Source: Niveibacterium umoris
Lineage (GTDB): Bacteria; Pseudomonadota; Gammaproteobacteria; Burkholderiales; Rhodocyclaceae
Length of the DNA: 64,000 nucleotides
NCBI RefSeq assembly: GCF_014197015.1
Contig: NZ_JACIET010000001.1
Span: 930,001 to 994,000 of the forward strand
Reading direction: 5' to 3'
The translations under genes were made by a program, and so were the position numbers. Numbering within the stretch: position 1 is the stretch's first letter; each line of letters starts with the position of its first letter. The notes under the pieces were generated by a model. It searched no databases, was not told the origin of the DNA, and saw only the letters and a program-made list of their open reading frames with translations. Of the stretch, positions 1-10,074 are shown piece after piece.

Positions 1-1468
1 CCGGGTTCCCGACATTCATCATGATCTTCACGGGAATCTCGGGCAGATTACCGGTGTCGCGCGTGATCACCTCGAATTCCAGCTTGCCGCGATACACGTA
101 ACCGGTATCGCCTTCCGCACAGGACACCGTCACTGATTCGCCTTCTTCCAGCAACTCGGTGGCGTCGCCGCAGCCGACGATCGCCGGGATGCCCAGTTCG
201 CGCGCGATGATCGCAGCGTGGCAGGTGCGCCCGCCGCGATTGGTCACGATTGCCGAGGCGCGCTTCATGACGGGCTCCCAATTCGGGTCGGTCATGTCGG
301 TTACCAGGATGTCACCGGCCTGAACATGGTTCATCTGCGAAGCATCGGCCACGATGCGCACGACGCCTGCCCCAATCTTCTGGCCGATCGCACGACCTGA
401 GCACAAGACCTTGCCGTGCTGCTTGATCCGGTACTTCTCCATCACATGCCCACTGGCTTGTGACTTCACGGTTTCCGGCCGGGCCTGAAGGATGTAGAGC
501 TTGCCGTCGCCCCCGTCCTTGCCCCATTCGATATCCATCGGGCGCCCGTAGTGCTTCTCGATGATGTCGGCGTAGCGGGCGAGTTCCAGAACATCCGCGT
601 CGGTGATCGAAAAGCGGTTCCGGTCAGCCTCGGGGACATCGACCGTACGCGTCGAACGGCCGGCCGCGCGCGACTCGGTGAACTCCATCTTGATCAACTT
701 GGAACCGAGGTTGCGTCTGATGATCGCTGGCTTCCCCGCTTGCAGCATCGGCTTGTGCACGTAGAACTCGTCCGGATTCACGGCACCCTGCACCACCGTC
801 TCGCCGAGCCCATAGGCCGCCGTGATGAAGATTGCATCCTTGAAGCCCGACTCGGTGTCGAGCGTGAACATCACGCCCGAGGCGCCCAGGTCCGATCTGA
901 CCATGCGCTGCACGCCGGCCGACAAGGCCACGTCCGCATGTACAAACCCCTTATGCACCCGGTAAGCAATGGCGCGATCGTTGTACAGCGAGGCGAATAC
1001 CTCCTTGATGGCGTGCAGGATGTTCTCGTAACCATGCACGTTCAAGAACGACTCCTGCTGCCCTGCAAACGAGGCATCCGGTAGATCTTCTGCTGTCGCT
1101 GAAGACCGCACTGCGAACGACCCCTCCCCTTCCATCGCGAGGCGTTCGTAGTGCGACTTGATCTCGGCTTCCAGGGCGCCCGGAAACGGCGTTTCGACGA
1201 TCCAGCCCCGGATTTGCGCCCCCGCGCGAACCAGAGCTTCGACATCGTCCACGTCCAGCGCATCCAGTACCGCGTTGATGCGACCGGCGAGCCCCCCATG
1301 CGCGAGGAACTCGCGGTAAGCGTCTGCAGTCGTCGCGAACCCACCCGGCACCCTTACGTGCGATGCCGCCAGCTGACTGATCATCTCGCCGAGCGAGGCG
1401 TTCTTGCCGCCGACTGCGTGCACGTCCGTCATGCGCAGCGATTCGAACGGTATGACATAGCGGCTCAT
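1..1468 (-). CDS. ppsA: Phosphoenolpyruvate synthase (3' part missing)
   Basis: Converts pyruvate, ATP and water to phosphoenolpyruvate, AMP and phosphate in gluconeogenesis. The frame is open from ATG at 1468 to the left edge (489 codons; family about 790), so the C-terminal PEP/pyruvate-binding barrel lies outside. The N-terminal nucleotide-binding domain starts [16 protein letters not shown] and has [11 protein letters not shown] and [20 protein letters not shown]. The swivelling phosphohistidine domain has [20 protein letters not shown], with catalytic His417 and Thr415 two residues before it, the Thr that PpsR-type regulators phosphorylate. AAAGG lies about 9 bases before the start. It is divergent from ppsR, its expected regulator. 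Confidence 0.96.
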   Translation of the reverse strand, partial: MSRYVIPFESLRMTDVHAVGGKNASLGEMISQLAASHVRVPGGFATTADAYREFLAHGGLAGRINAVLDALDVDDVEALVRAGAQIRGWIVETPFPGALEAEIKSHYERLAMEGEGSFAVRSSATAEDLPDASFAGQQESFLNVHGYENILHAIKEVFASLYNDRAIAYRVHKGFVHADVALSAGVQRMVRSDLGASGVMFTLDTESGFKDAIFITAAYGLGETVVQGAVNPDEFYVHKPMLQAGKPAIIRRNLGSKLIKMEFTESRAAGRSTRTVDVPEADRNRFSITDADVLELARYADIIEKHYGRPMDIEWGKDGGDGKLYILQARPETVKSQASGHVMEKYRIKQHGKVLCSGRAIGQKIGAGVVRIVADASQMNHVQAGDILVTDMTDPNWEPVMKRASAIVTNRGGRTCHAAIIARELGIPAIVGCGDATELLEEGESVTVSCAEGDTGYVYRGKLEFEVITRDTGNLPEIPVKIMMNVGNP

Positions 1469-1515
1469 GGCTTTAGCCTTTCGTTGTAAGTTAACTGCGA
1501 TAACAGGAAAATCCC

Positions 1516-1521
1516 ATTCTA
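1516..1521 (-). promoter_or_regulatory. Possible -10 box for ppsA
   Basis: TAGAAT on the minus strand lies about 48 bases before the ppsA start in the 107-base gap shared with ppsR. No good -35 box is seen at 16-18 bases, so the promoter may be weak or activator dependent. I could not identify a clear ppsR promoter. Confidence 0.35.
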
Positions 1522-1575
1522 GTCAGCCTTCTTGCTGCACCGCATCGACGTTTTCCCTGATCCCGGAGCCCGCCC

Positions 1576-2412
1576 GTGACTTTGCAACAACGCCAGACTC
1601 GCACCGTTTTCTTTGTTTCCGACGGCACCGGCATCACCGCGGAGACGCTCGGCCACAGCCTGCTGGCCCAGTTCCCGGAGGCCAAGTTCCGCCATGTCCG
1701 CGTGCCCTTCATCGACTCGGTCGACAAGGCGAAGGACGCAGTCTTCCGGATCAATGATGCGGGCAAGCGGGACGGCATGCGCCCGCTGGTCGTGTCGACG
1801 CTGGTCAATCAAGTCACTGCGGATACGCTTCGGCAGGCGCAGGCGCACTTCGTCGACCTGTTCCTGACCTTCATTGAACCGCTCGAGATGGAACTGGGGA
1901 TGAAGTCGGCCCATACCATCGGTCGATTCCACGGTATTGCGGACGGGAGCAGCTACACGCGTCGCATAGATGCAATCAACTTCACGCTGTCTCACGACGA
2001 CGGTGTTTCGCACGAGAACCTGGACGAAGCGGACGTGATCCTGGTTGGGGTGTCGCGTTCGGGCAAGACGCCGACCAGCCTGTACCTGGCGATGCAATTT
2101 GGTGTGCGAGCGGCGAACTACCCGCTGATCCCGGAAGATTTCGAACGCAACCGGATTCCCCAGGAGCTGACCAAGCACCGCACGAAATTGTTCGGGCTCA
2201 CGATTACTCCGGAACGCCTGTCCCAGATACGCCAGGAGCGCCGACCGAACAGCGTTTATGCGTCACTGGAGAACTGCAAATTTGAAATCGAGGCGGCCTC
2301 CCGGCTGATGCGGAGGGAGCAGATTCCCTTTATTGACTCGACGGCACGTTCGATCGAAGAAATCTCCGCCAAGATCATGCAGGACATCCGGATCGACAAG
2401 AACGGCTTTTGA
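1576..2412 (+). CDS. ppsR: PEP synthetase regulatory protein (kinase/pyrophosphorylase)
   Basis: DUF299-family bifunctional enzyme that inactivates PEP synthase by ADP-dependent phosphorylation of the active-site Thr and reactivates it by phosphate-dependent dephosphorylation. The 278 residues match the family. The N-terminus has [19 protein letters not shown], and a P-loop [14 protein letters not shown] lies near residues 157-171. The start is GTG at 1576 with GGAG upstream. It is divergent from ppsA, the usual pairing. Its TGA abuts the stop of the convergent methyltransferase gene (TGATCA at 2410-2415). Confidence 0.95.
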   Translation: MTLQQRQTRTVFFVSDGTGITAETLGHSLLAQFPEAKFRHVRVPFIDSVDKAKDAVFRINDAGKRDGMRPLVVSTLVNQVTADTLRQAQAHFVDLFLTFIEPLEMELGMKSAHTIGRFHGIADGSSYTRRIDAINFTLSHDDGVSHENLDEADVILVGVSRSGKTPTSLYLAMQFGVRAANYPLIPEDFERNRIPQELTKHRTKLFGLTITPERLSQIRQERRPNSVYASLENCKFEIEAASRLMRREQIPFIDSTARSIEEISAKIMQDIRIDKNGF

Positions 2413-3204
2413 TCAGGATGCAGCCGTCGCGCGCTGCCGCCGTTGTTCGAACAGGCAGATCGCTGCAGCTGCCGCTACGTTGAGCGATTCGACGCCCTCG
2501 GCCATCGGGATCAGGATGCCGTGTCTGGCCAGCGCGGCCACTTCGGCGGACAAACCCTGCCCTTCGGCGCCGAAGACCCAGGCACTCGCGCCACGCAGAT
2601 CGCGTTCAAACAAGGAGGTAGCCCCATCGAGCCGGGTTGCCATCACGGTCCCTGGATAGCCCCGGAGCAAAGCGACGAGGTTTTCGGTTTCGTGAATGTG
2701 CAGGTGGAAATGCGCACCCATTCCGGCTCGAAGTACCTTCGGCCCCCACGCCTGGGCGCAACCCGGACCCAGTACGGCAGCGCGCACACCCGCGGCAGCT
2801 GCGGTCCGCAACATTGTGCCGACGTTGCCCGCGTCCTGAACGCCATCGAGCACAAGCCAGTCATCAAAAGGATCGGGCGCGTCGGTATTGCGCGTCCATT
2901 GCACGGTGGCGAGGATTCCCGCAGGCGTTTCAACTGGGCTGATCGTTCGGAACAATGGATCGGGCAGTACAAAGCAAGGCGTCGGCTTCGCCGCAACCAA
3001 TAGCGCTGATACCTCGGTGGTTTCGCGCGCCGACTCGGCAATCACGATCTCGCCGAGCGACCGCGAAGCCGCAATCGCTGCCTCGACGAGATGCACGCCA
3101 TCGAGCACGGTGACGCCCTCCTCCCGACGTGTGCGTGCCGACTCACTCAGTTTGCGAAGGCGTTTGAGCAGCGGATTGTCACGGGAGGTAATCGGCTTGA
3201 GCAT
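2413..3204 (-). CDS. TrmH/SpoU-family RNA 2'-O-methyltransferase
   Basis: SPOUT methyltransferase that would methylate a ribose 2'-OH in rRNA or tRNA with S-adenosylmethionine. A short N-terminal RNA-binding part begins MLKPITSRDNPLLKRLRKLS. The SpoU domain shows LDGVQDAGNVGTMLRTAAAA, the central GAEGQGLSAEV motif and the C-terminal IPMAEGVESLNVAAAAAICL of the knotted SAM site. The ATG at 3204 fits homologues; a TTG at 3240 would add 12 residues. It lies 60 bases after rnhB and is probably co-transcribed. The exact RNA target cannot be read from the sequence. Confidence 0.88.
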   Translation of the reverse strand: MLKPITSRDNPLLKRLRKLSESARTRREEGVTVLDGVHLVEAAIAASRSLGEIVIAESARETTEVSALLVAAKPTPCFVLPDPLFRTISPVETPAGILATVQWTRNTDAPDPFDDWLVLDGVQDAGNVGTMLRTAAAAGVRAAVLGPGCAQAWGPKVLRAGMGAHFHLHIHETENLVALLRGYPGTVMATRLDGATSLFERDLRGASAWVFGAEGQGLSAEVAALARHGILIPMAEGVESLNVAAAAAICLFEQRRQRATAAS

Positions 3205-3264
3205 CGTGAGTGCTGATCGTTCGGTTGGGATAGGCGTCAAATCGTGCGCCAGAAAACCTTTGAA

Positions 3265-3864
3265 TCAGAAGAGTCGACCTTGCGCGAGTATTTCTCGAAC
3301 GGGAGAAAACGTGGTTCGGTAGAAGTCGGGGACCCCATGTTGGCGAAGTGCAGCCATGTGGGCGGCCGTTGGATACCCCTTGTGCTGTGCCAGACCGAGG
3401 TGGGGATAGCGTTCGTGCAAGGCTTCCATTTGTGCGTCACGAACTGTCTTCGCAAGGATCGACGCTGCGGAGATTTCTTCGACCTTGGCGTCGCCTCCGA
3501 CCACCGCGCGCACTGTGCAATCGAGGTCAGGGCACCGGTTGCCATCTACCCACACTTCGGCTGGCGAGACGCCAAGCGCCTGCACCGCACGTTTCATCGC
3601 AAGCATTGTGGCACCGAGAATATTGAGTTGATCGATCTCGGCAGGCGAGGCTTCCGCCACACTCCAAGCCAGTGCGCGCTCTCGTATCTGCAAGGCGAGC
3701 GCAACACGCTTCTTCGCGGAGAGCGCTTTCGAATCGTCCAAGCCCGATATAGGGCGCTGCGGATCAAGGATGACGGCCGCCGCGACGACTGCGCCACACA
3801 GCGGCCCACGCCCGGCTTCATCGACACCAGCGAGCAATCCCACGGGGCGCTGTAACGTGGTCAT
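3265..3864 (-). CDS. rnhB: Ribonuclease HII
   Basis: Cleaves the RNA strand of RNA-DNA hybrids and removes single ribonucleotides from DNA. 199 residues. The signature [20 protein letters not shown] carries the first catalytic acids (DEAGRGP), followed by [12 protein letters not shown] and the later conserved acid near [10 protein letters not shown]. The ATG at 3864 overlaps the lpxB stop by four bases (ATGA); a much longer upstream open frame lies inside lpxB and is not used. It belongs to the end of the lpx operon, as in many proteobacteria. Confidence 0.96.
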   Translation of the reverse strand: MTTLQRPVGLLAGVDEAGRGPLCGAVVAAAVILDPQRPISGLDDSKALSAKKRVALALQIRERALAWSVAEASPAEIDQLNILGATMLAMKRAVQALGVSPAEVWVDGNRCPDLDCTVRAVVGGDAKVEEISAASILAKTVRDAQMEALHERYPHLGLAQHKGYPTAAHMAALRQHGVPDFYRTTFSPVREILAQGRLF

Positions 3865-5015
3865 GGAGCCTTGCCACCAATCATTCCGAGAATCGCATCC
3901 GCGGCACGGCTCGCGTTGTCCTTGCGCAGACTCAGGTGCAGCGATTTGAAGCGTTCGGTCAGAGCTGAAACCCCGTCGGTGTCGTCGAGCCACTTGAGTG
4001 AAGCTTCGGCGAGCTTTTGCGGTTCGCAATCTTCCTGCAACAGCTCTGGCACCAGGAATTCCTTGCACAGGATATTCGGGAGCCCGACGTACGGCAGGTA
4101 CATCATTTTCTTGATGATCCGGTACGACCAAGGAGCGATCTTGTACGCAATCACCATCGGCCGCTTCAGCAGGGCCGCCTCCAGCGCAGCGGTACCACTT
4201 GCCAACAAGACGACATCAGAGGCGGTCATGGCCTCGTGGCTATGTCCGAACATCAGTTTCAGCGGGAAATCGGCTGGTAGTTCGGCGGCAAGCATGGCGT
4301 GCTCAAACAGTGCACGGGTTTCGCGCGTCACCAGCGGAACAAGAAAGCGAACATCCGGCCGCGCTTCATGAATGCGTTTGGCCGCGCCCACGAAATCCGC
4401 AGCCAGTTTGCGCACCTCACCCTCGCGGCTGCCCGGCATCAGTGTGATGATCTGGGCATCCCGAGGAAGACACAGCCGTTCTCGCTCGCCTTGCCGATCA
4501 GGCTCCAGTTCAAATTCGTCGGCGAGCGGATGGCCAACGAAGGTGGCTGGAAGACCGACCCGCTGATAGAGCTCTGGTTCGAATGGAAAGAGGCATAAGA
4601 CGTGGTCGGCCGACCGCTTGATCTTGTTGACGCGGCCGCCTCGCCAGGCCCAAACCGAAGGGCTGACGTAATGGACCGTCGGAATACCCGATGCTTTCAG
4701 ACGCCGTTCGACACCAAGATTGAAATCCGGTGCGTCTATGCCGATGAAGACATCGGGCGCCTCACGTTTGATTCCGGCCAAGAGTTCACGCCGGATGCTC
4801 AGCAGTTCTGGCAGACGGCGCAGTGCGTCGGCGAATCCGTTCACTGCCAAGCGCTCGGCAGGAAACCAGGACTCCATACCCTCCCGGACCATGGAAGGGC
4901 CGCCGATACCGACAAAGCGTGCGTCCGGCAAGCGACGCTTGATCGCGGCCATCAGGCGACACCCCAATAGATCGCCCGACGCCTCGCCGGCGACCATCGC
5001 AATACAGACCGCCAT
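3861..5015 (-). CDS. lpxB: Lipid-A-disaccharide synthase
   Basis: Peripheral membrane GT19 glycosyltransferase joining UDP-2,3-diacylglucosamine and lipid X into the lipid A disaccharide. 384 residues, usual length. Recognisable parts are [20 protein letters not shown] at the N-terminus, [35 protein letters not shown] and the UDP-sugar binding region with [13 protein letters not shown] and [18 protein letters not shown]. Its start overlaps the lpxA stop by one base (TGATG), implying translational coupling. Confidence 0.97.
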   Translation of the reverse strand: MAVCIAMVAGEASGDLLGCRLMAAIKRRLPDARFVGIGGPSMVREGMESWFPAERLAVNGFADALRRLPELLSIRRELLAGIKREAPDVFIGIDAPDFNLGVERRLKASGIPTVHYVSPSVWAWRGGRVNKIKRSADHVLCLFPFEPELYQRVGLPATFVGHPLADEFELEPDRQGERERLCLPRDAQIITLMPGSREGEVRKLAADFVGAAKRIHEARPDVRFLVPLVTRETRALFEHAMLAAELPADFPLKLMFGHSHEAMTASDVVLLASGTAALEAALLKRPMVIAYKIAPWSYRIIKKMMYLPYVGLPNILCKEFLVPELLQEDCEPQKLAEASLKWLDDTDGVSALTERFKSLHLSLRKDNASRAADAILGMIGGKAP

Positions 5016-5785
5016 CAGCGAACGATGCCGCGCCCGGCTACAGAGATGAAGTCAACCATGGGTTGCACTTCCTTGACGGACTGGGCGAGTTCAGCAAGTT
5101 GAATACGCGCTTCTTCAAGTGTGTTGCCGTTGCGATACAAGATTTTGTAGGCGCGCTTGATTGCGGTGACCGCTTCAGGCGCAAACCCTCTGCGCCGCAA
5201 GCCTTCACTATTGGTGCCATGCGTTGCCGCCGGATTGCCTGATGCCATGACGTATGGCGGCAAATCCTGCAACAGGATCGTGCCGCCACCACACATGCTG
5301 TGGGCGCCAATGCGTACGAACTGGTGAACGGCAGTCATGCCACCGAGGATCACCCAGTCACCAACGCTGACATGGCCAGCAATGGTGACGTTGTTCGCCA
5401 GGATGGTTTGATTCCCCACCTGGCAGTCGTGACCGATGTGCACATTGGCCATCACCCAATTGTCATCGCCGATCCGGGTCACGCCGGCGTCTTGCACGGT
5501 GCCGGTGTTGAAGTTGCAGTATTCGCGGATCGTGTTGCGATCACCGATCTCTAACCGGGTCGGCTCACCTCGGTACTTCTTGTCCTGAGGCATTTCCCCT
5601 AGGGAACAGAACTGGAAGATGCGGTTGTCGCGCCCGATGCGGGTGTGGCCGGTAATCACAACATGCGGCCCCACCGTCGTACAGGCGCCGATCTCGACAT
5701 GCTCGCCAATAACGGAAAAGGGGCCGATCTCGACCCCTTCTGCGATGCAAGCGCCCGGATGAACGATTGCGGACGGATGAATCAT
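5015..5785 (-). CDS. lpxA: UDP-N-acetylglucosamine acyltransferase
   Basis: First lipid A step: transfers a 3-hydroxyacyl chain from ACP to the 3-OH of UDP-GlcNAc. 256 residues of left-handed beta-helix hexapeptide repeats from [20 protein letters not shown] onward. It includes the catalytic-His segment [20 protein letters not shown], followed by [19 protein letters not shown], and ends in a helical C-terminal domain. The ATG at 5785 overlaps the fabZ stop by four bases; a start seven codons upstream would add residues not typical of the family. Confidence 0.97.
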   Translation of the reverse strand: MIHPSAIVHPGACIAEGVEIGPFSVIGEHVEIGACTTVGPHVVITGHTRIGRDNRIFQFCSLGEMPQDKKYRGEPTRLEIGDRNTIREYCNFNTGTVQDAGVTRIGDDNWVMANVHIGHDCQVGNQTILANNVTIAGHVSVGDWVILGGMTAVHQFVRIGAHSMCGGGTILLQDLPPYVMASGNPAATHGTNSEGLRRRGFAPEAVTAIKRAYKILYRNGNTLEEARIQLAELAQSVKEVQPMVDFISVAGRGIVR

Positions 5786-6228
5786 TTGAGCCTCTTGAAG
5801 AAGCACATCAAGTCAGCTTCGGCGGCGACCTGGCCATCAACTGTCGCCACACCCTGGTATTTCCAGAGGTCACCCTTGTTCTTCACCAACTTCACGTCGA
5901 AGACCAACTGGTCCCCAGGTACGACCGGACGCTTAAAGCGCACGTTATCGATCCCGGCGAAATAGGCAACGGTATTGCAATCGGGTTTCAGATCACGCGT
6001 CTTGTAAGAGAGTATGGCGGCTGCCTGTGCCATCGCTTCGATCACAAGCACTCCTGGCATCACTGGGAAATGTGGAAAGTGTCCTGTGAAGAACGGCTCA
6101 TTGATTGTCACGTTCTTCATCGCCCGAATGGTCTCGCCGGGAGACATTTCGATCACTCTGTCGATCAACAGGAACGGGTAACGATGCGGGAGGTATTCCA
6201 TCACCTCGCCGATTTCCATAATGCTCAA
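5782..6228 (-). CDS. fabZ: 3-hydroxyacyl-ACP dehydratase
   Basis: Dehydrates 3-hydroxyacyl-ACP in fatty acid elongation and competes with LpxA and LpxD for the same substrate. Hot-dog fold; [14 protein letters not shown] and the catalytic region [20 protein letters not shown] (His and later Glu) are clear. The start is uncertain: TTG at 6228 overlaps the lpxD stop (TTGA) and has GAGAGGAA just upstream; ATG at 6219 matches the usual N-terminus but has poor spacing. I favour TTG. Confidence 0.95.
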   Translation of the reverse strand: MSIMEIGEVMEYLPHRYPFLLIDRVIEMSPGETIRAMKNVTINEPFFTGHFPHFPVMPGVLVIEAMAQAAAILSYKTRDLKPDCNTVAYFAGIDNVRFKRPVVPGDQLVFDVKLVKNKGDLWKYQGVATVDGQVAAEADLMCFFKRLK

Positions 6229-7250
6229 GGCTTCCTCTCCAAGTCTGCAATGCGCTTTTCTAATTCACGCAACCTCGTTACCAGCGCATCAAGGTGTCTG
6301 AAGTGGGCTGCGCTTTTCATCCACTCGCCATGCGGCATTGCCGGCATGGCGGAGGTAAATATTCCTGCTTCGCTAATTGTCTTGCTGACCAGCGTGCGCG
6401 CTGAAACGACCGTTCCATCGGCGACTTCCAGATGCCCACTGATCCCGGCCTGACCGCCGACCATCACACGCGCCCCAATTCGGGCACTTCCGGCAACGCC
6501 TACACAACCTGCCATCGCACTGTGGTCACCTATCTTGACGTTGTGTGCGATCTGGACAAGATTGTCCAGTTTCACGCCGTTACCGATTTCAGTGTCATCG
6601 AGGGCGCCGCGATCGATTGTCGTGTTCGCGCCGACTTCCACGTCGTCACCGAGAACGGTTCGTCCAATCTGGGGGATCTTTATCCACGCGCCATCCCGCT
6701 GACGCGCGTATCCGAATCCGTCAGATCCCAGCACAGCGCCCGAGTGGAGAATGCAGCGCTGGCCGATGACCGTCTCACTATAGACCGATACGTGGCCGAA
6801 GATTCTGCTTTCGGCCCCAATCTTCGTTCCCCGCTCAATGACGCAGCAGGGCCCGATAGAAACGCCCTCGCCGATTTCGCAATCTGGGCCCACGTAGGAC
6901 AAAGGCCCGACATGCACCGAAGGCGGCAAATCGGACTCAACCACTGCAGTCGGATGAATACCCGGCGCACCGAACTGGGGCGGATTGAGCCATTGGGCCA
7001 AGCGAGCGTAGTAGAGATAAGGATCTTCGGTAACGATCCTGGGCCGATCGGTTGCATCCTCTGCAGAGGGCGCAACGATGAACGCCGTTGCCGCACTGCG
7101 CATCAGCGCTGACTTGAATTTAGGATTGGCTAGAAACGCGATTTCGCCCGCCTGAGCAGTGGCAAGGCTGCCAACCTGACAGACGATCGTCGCGCCGTCA
7201 CCGGCAAGTCGACCGCCGAAGCGGTCAACAATTTCACTAAGTGTTGGCAC
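6225..7250 (-). CDS. lpxD: UDP-3-O-acyl-glucosamine N-acyltransferase
   Basis: Third lipid A step: N-acylates UDP-3-O-acylglucosamine from 3-hydroxyacyl-ACP. 341 residues. An N-terminal uridine-binding domain ([34 protein letters not shown]) is followed by a hexapeptide-repeat helix with [20 protein letters not shown], where the catalytic His sits, and a C-terminal helix ([19 protein letters not shown]). The start is GTG at 7250, six bases past the skp stop. Confidence 0.96.
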   Translation of the reverse strand: MPTLSEIVDRFGGRLAGDGATIVCQVGSLATAQAGEIAFLANPKFKSALMRSAATAFIVAPSAEDATDRPRIVTEDPYLYYARLAQWLNPPQFGAPGIHPTAVVESDLPPSVHVGPLSYVGPDCEIGEGVSIGPCCVIERGTKIGAESRIFGHVSVYSETVIGQRCILHSGAVLGSDGFGYARQRDGAWIKIPQIGRTVLGDDVEVGANTTIDRGALDDTEIGNGVKLDNLVQIAHNVKIGDHSAMAGCVGVAGSARIGARVMVGGQAGISGHLEVADGTVVSARTLVSKTISEAGIFTSAMPAMPHGEWMKSAAHFRHLDALVTRLRELEKRIADLERKP

Positions 7251-7256
7251 GCCGAA

Positions 7257-7754
7257 TTACTTGGCGTTCAGGGCCTTGATGACCTTGTCGGTAAGGTCGA
7301 CCCGGGGGCTGATAAAGATCGCGTCCTGAAGGATGGCGTCGAATTTCTCTGCCTCGGCAATCTCGCGAATCGTCCGATTTGCGCGTTCGAGCACACCAGC
7401 CAATTCTTCATTACGCCTTTGATTCAGATCCTCACGAAACTCGCGCTGGCGACGCTGGAATTCCCGATTCAACTCAGCGAACTCACGTTCCTTGGTTTTA
7501 CGGTCACTTTCCGACATCGTGACCGCATTCTTCTCGAGATTTTCCTGCATCCCCTGAAGCTGTTTTGTCAGCTTCTGCAGGTCTTGGTCACGCTTTTCGA
7601 ATTCTTTCTCCAGCTTCTTCTGAGCCACGACAGCAGGTGCCGACTCGCGCAATACTCGGTCCGAATTCACGAAACCAATTTTGCTCTGGGCCATGGCGGT
7701 CGCCGACAGACCAAGCCCGATCAACAGGGCCACGAACGCACGAGTCATTCTCAC
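7257..7754 (-). CDS. skp: Periplasmic chaperone Skp/OmpH
   Basis: Trimeric periplasmic chaperone carrying unfolded outer-membrane proteins to BamA. A signal peptide (MTRAFVALLIGLGLSATAMA, then QSKIGFVNSDRVLRE) precedes a long charged coiled coil. I chose GTG at 7754 because AAGGAG lies six bases before it. An upstream ATG at 7772 overlaps the bamA stop (TGATG) and would give 171 residues with a charged leader; an ATG at 7748 is also possible. It sits between bamA and lpxD as usual. Confidence 0.93.
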   Translation of the reverse strand: MRMTRAFVALLIGLGLSATAMAQSKIGFVNSDRVLRESAPAVVAQKKLEKEFEKRDQDLQKLTKQLQGMQENLEKNAVTMSESDRKTKEREFAELNREFQRRQREFREDLNQRRNEELAGVLERANRTIREIAEAEKFDAILQDAIFISPRVDLTDKVIKALNAK

Positions 7755-7771
7755 AACTATCTCCTTCGACA

Positions 7772-10066
7772 TCAGAAAATATTGCCTAGCTGGAACTGGA
7801 ACCGCTGCGTGCGATCCCCTTCCTTACTGTTCAGAGGCTGACCGAAGCTGAATTTGAGCGGGCCGATCGGAGAGATCCATGCCAAGCTCAAACCGGCACT
7901 ATACCGAACATCGGCGAGCACAACCTTCTGGTCCGCTGCCCATACTTGCCCGCCATCGACAAACAAACCAAGCCGGAAGCTCTTGTCAATGTTCGTCATG
8001 GGAGGAGTGAAGAAGTATTCAGCACCGTAGGTCAGCAGTTGTGTACCCCCCAACGCGCTTCCGCTACCCGAACGCGGCCCCAGCGAGTTGTCATCGTAGG
8101 CACGAACGGAGCCGATACCGCCCGCATAGTAGTTCTTGTAGAACGGGACCGGCAGGCCGCCGTAACCGGATGCATAGGAAGCGTTGCCGTGGAACTGCAG
8201 TGTTGCGTCTTTGAAGAACAGCGGAATGAAGTACTGCGCCTGGTAATTGAGACGGTAGTAGCGTTGCTCAGCGGGCGGTACGGCAACTTCTGCGACAAAG
8301 CGTTGATACAGACCCGATACAGGCGTAAGGGAGCTGTCGCGCGAGTCATTTGACCATGACCCAGTCAGCAGGAATGTGTTGGTCAATTCCCCGAACTTGT
8401 TCACGAAGTCGATGTACTGCACATCGCTCGTGGCACCGATCTTGGTTCGCGTCGAATCAAACGAGGCACCGAAGTAGATCGCATCGTCTTCTGCAATCGG
8501 ATAACCAAAGGTCATGCCGAGGCCACTCGACTGCGTCGTGTAGTAGGCAACGTTTGTTGTGGCCGACGGGTTGTAGTTGCGGTGATACAGGCTGTAACCC
8601 ACGCTGACACCATCCGGCGTGAAATACGGATTGGTGTACGAAAGAACAAGCGTGCGATTCGACTTGCCCGTATTCAGGTTCAGGGATAGTGCGTTGCCGG
8701 TACCGAACAGGTTGTTTTGCGAGAGTGAGCCCTGCAAAACGAGATGCTCGGTCGTAGAATAACCGGCGCCGAGCAGGAAGTTGCCCGTCGCACGCTCCTT
8801 GACCGTTACGTTCAAATCGACTTGGTCGCTTGTTCCGGCAACGGGTTGAGTGTCGAGATTGGTTTCTTCATAGAAGCCGGTACGATCAAGTCTCACCTTG
8901 GAGCGCTTGATTTTGGCGCCGTCGTACCAAGTACTCTCGAACTGCCGCAGTTCGCGCCGTATCACTTCATCTTTGGTACGGGTGTTGCCGGCAATGTTGA
9001 TCCGGCGGATATAGACCCGCTTGCCTGGATCCACAAAAATGGTCAGGGAAACAAGGCGTTTTTCTTTGTCGAGTTCCGGCGCCGCATTGACGTTTGCAAA
9101 CGCGTAACCTTCATTGGACAGGCGCTCGCTTATCAGGCGGGTCGTTTCAGTGAGATTGTCACGCGAAAAAACGTCACCGGGACGCAACAGGACAAGTGCC
9201 TTTGCCTCTGCGTCACTGATAATCAGATCGCCTGCCAGCTTTACGGAATTAATCCGGTATTGCTCGCCTTCCGCCACTCCAATTGCAATATAGACATCTT
9301 GCTTGTCTGGCGTGATCGACACCTGCGAACTGTCAACATTGAAGTCGAGGTAGCCGCGGTTCAGATAGTAGCTTCTGATGGATTCAAGGTCGCCCTGCAG
9401 TTTTGGCTTGGAATACTCGTGACTCTTTGAAAGCCAATTTACCGGCGGAAACCAGTGTTTGGGTTTGGCGGAAATCTGTGACTTCAGTTCGGATTCCGAA
9501 AACACCTTGTTGCCGGAAATGCCAATCTGCTTAATGGCCGCAATATCGCCTTCCGCGATCTTGAACTTCAACGCAACGCGATTTCGTTCGAGCGGTGTAA
9601 TCTCGGTCGTGATCGTCGCGCCGTAATAGCTGCGATTCAAATACTGCCGCTTGAGTTCCTGTTCAGCGCGCTCGAGCAAGGAGCGATCAAGGATCCGGGA
9701 TTCGGCGATGCCTGCGTCGCGTAAACCTTTTCGCAGGTTGTCGCTCTCGAACGCACTGTTCCCGTCAAACTCGATCGATCCGATGGCCGGCCGCTCATCG
9801 ACCACGACCACGAGCACGCCGCCGTCCACTTCAAGGCGGACATCCTTGAAAAAGCCTGTCGCGTAAAGTGCGCGTATGGCTTGGGCCGCACGTTCTTCGG
9901 TGACTTTCTCGCCGACCTTGACCGGAAGGTAGTTGAATACCGTTCCGGCCTCTGTGCGCTGCAGGCCCTCCACACGAATATCCTTGACCACGAAGGTGTC
10001 GAACGCGTGGGCGGAATCGGCGGCGAACAGGGCAGCGAGCAACCCCGGAATCAGCTTAAGTTGCAT
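7772..10066 (-). CDS. bamA: Outer membrane assembly factor BamA
   Basis: Central Omp85 component of the BAM complex, inserting beta-barrel proteins into the outer membrane. The signal peptide runs MQLKLIPGLLAALFAADSAH with mature start near FDTFVVKDIRVEGLQRTEAG. Five POTRA domains fill roughly residues 20-420. The C-terminal barrel includes the family signature GPLKFSFGQPLN and ends in Phe (FQFQLGNIF), the usual outer-membrane recognition end. 764 residues. An in-frame TTG at 10078 overlaps the rseP stop; ATG at 10066 gives the better signal peptide, but no clear ribosome site is seen. Confidence 0.97.
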   Translation of the reverse strand: MQLKLIPGLLAALFAADSAHAFDTFVVKDIRVEGLQRTEAGTVFNYLPVKVGEKVTEERAAQAIRALYATGFFKDVRLEVDGGVLVVVVDERPAIGSIEFDGNSAFESDNLRKGLRDAGIAESRILDRSLLERAEQELKRQYLNRSYYGATITTEITPLERNRVALKFKIAEGDIAAIKQIGISGNKVFSESELKSQISAKPKHWFPPVNWLSKSHEYSKPKLQGDLESIRSYYLNRGYLDFNVDSSQVSITPDKQDVYIAIGVAEGEQYRINSVKLAGDLIISDAEAKALVLLRPGDVFSRDNLTETTRLISERLSNEGYAFANVNAAPELDKEKRLVSLTIFVDPGKRVYIRRINIAGNTRTKDEVIRRELRQFESTWYDGAKIKRSKVRLDRTGFYEETNLDTQPVAGTSDQVDLNVTVKERATGNFLLGAGYSTTEHLVLQGSLSQNNLFGTGNALSLNLNTGKSNRTLVLSYTNPYFTPDGVSVGYSLYHRNYNPSATTNVAYYTTQSSGLGMTFGYPIAEDDAIYFGASFDSTRTKIGATSDVQYIDFVNKFGELTNTFLLTGSWSNDSRDSSLTPVSGLYQRFVAEVAVPPAEQRYYRLNYQAQYFIPLFFKDATLQFHGNASYASGYGGLPVPFYKNYYAGGIGSVRAYDDNSLGPRSGSGSALGGTQLLTYGAEYFFTPPMTNIDKSFRLGLFVDGGQVWAADQKVVLADVRYSAGLSLAWISPIGPLKFSFGQPLNSKEGDRTQRFQFQLGNIF

Positions 10067-10074
10067 TGGGAGGA

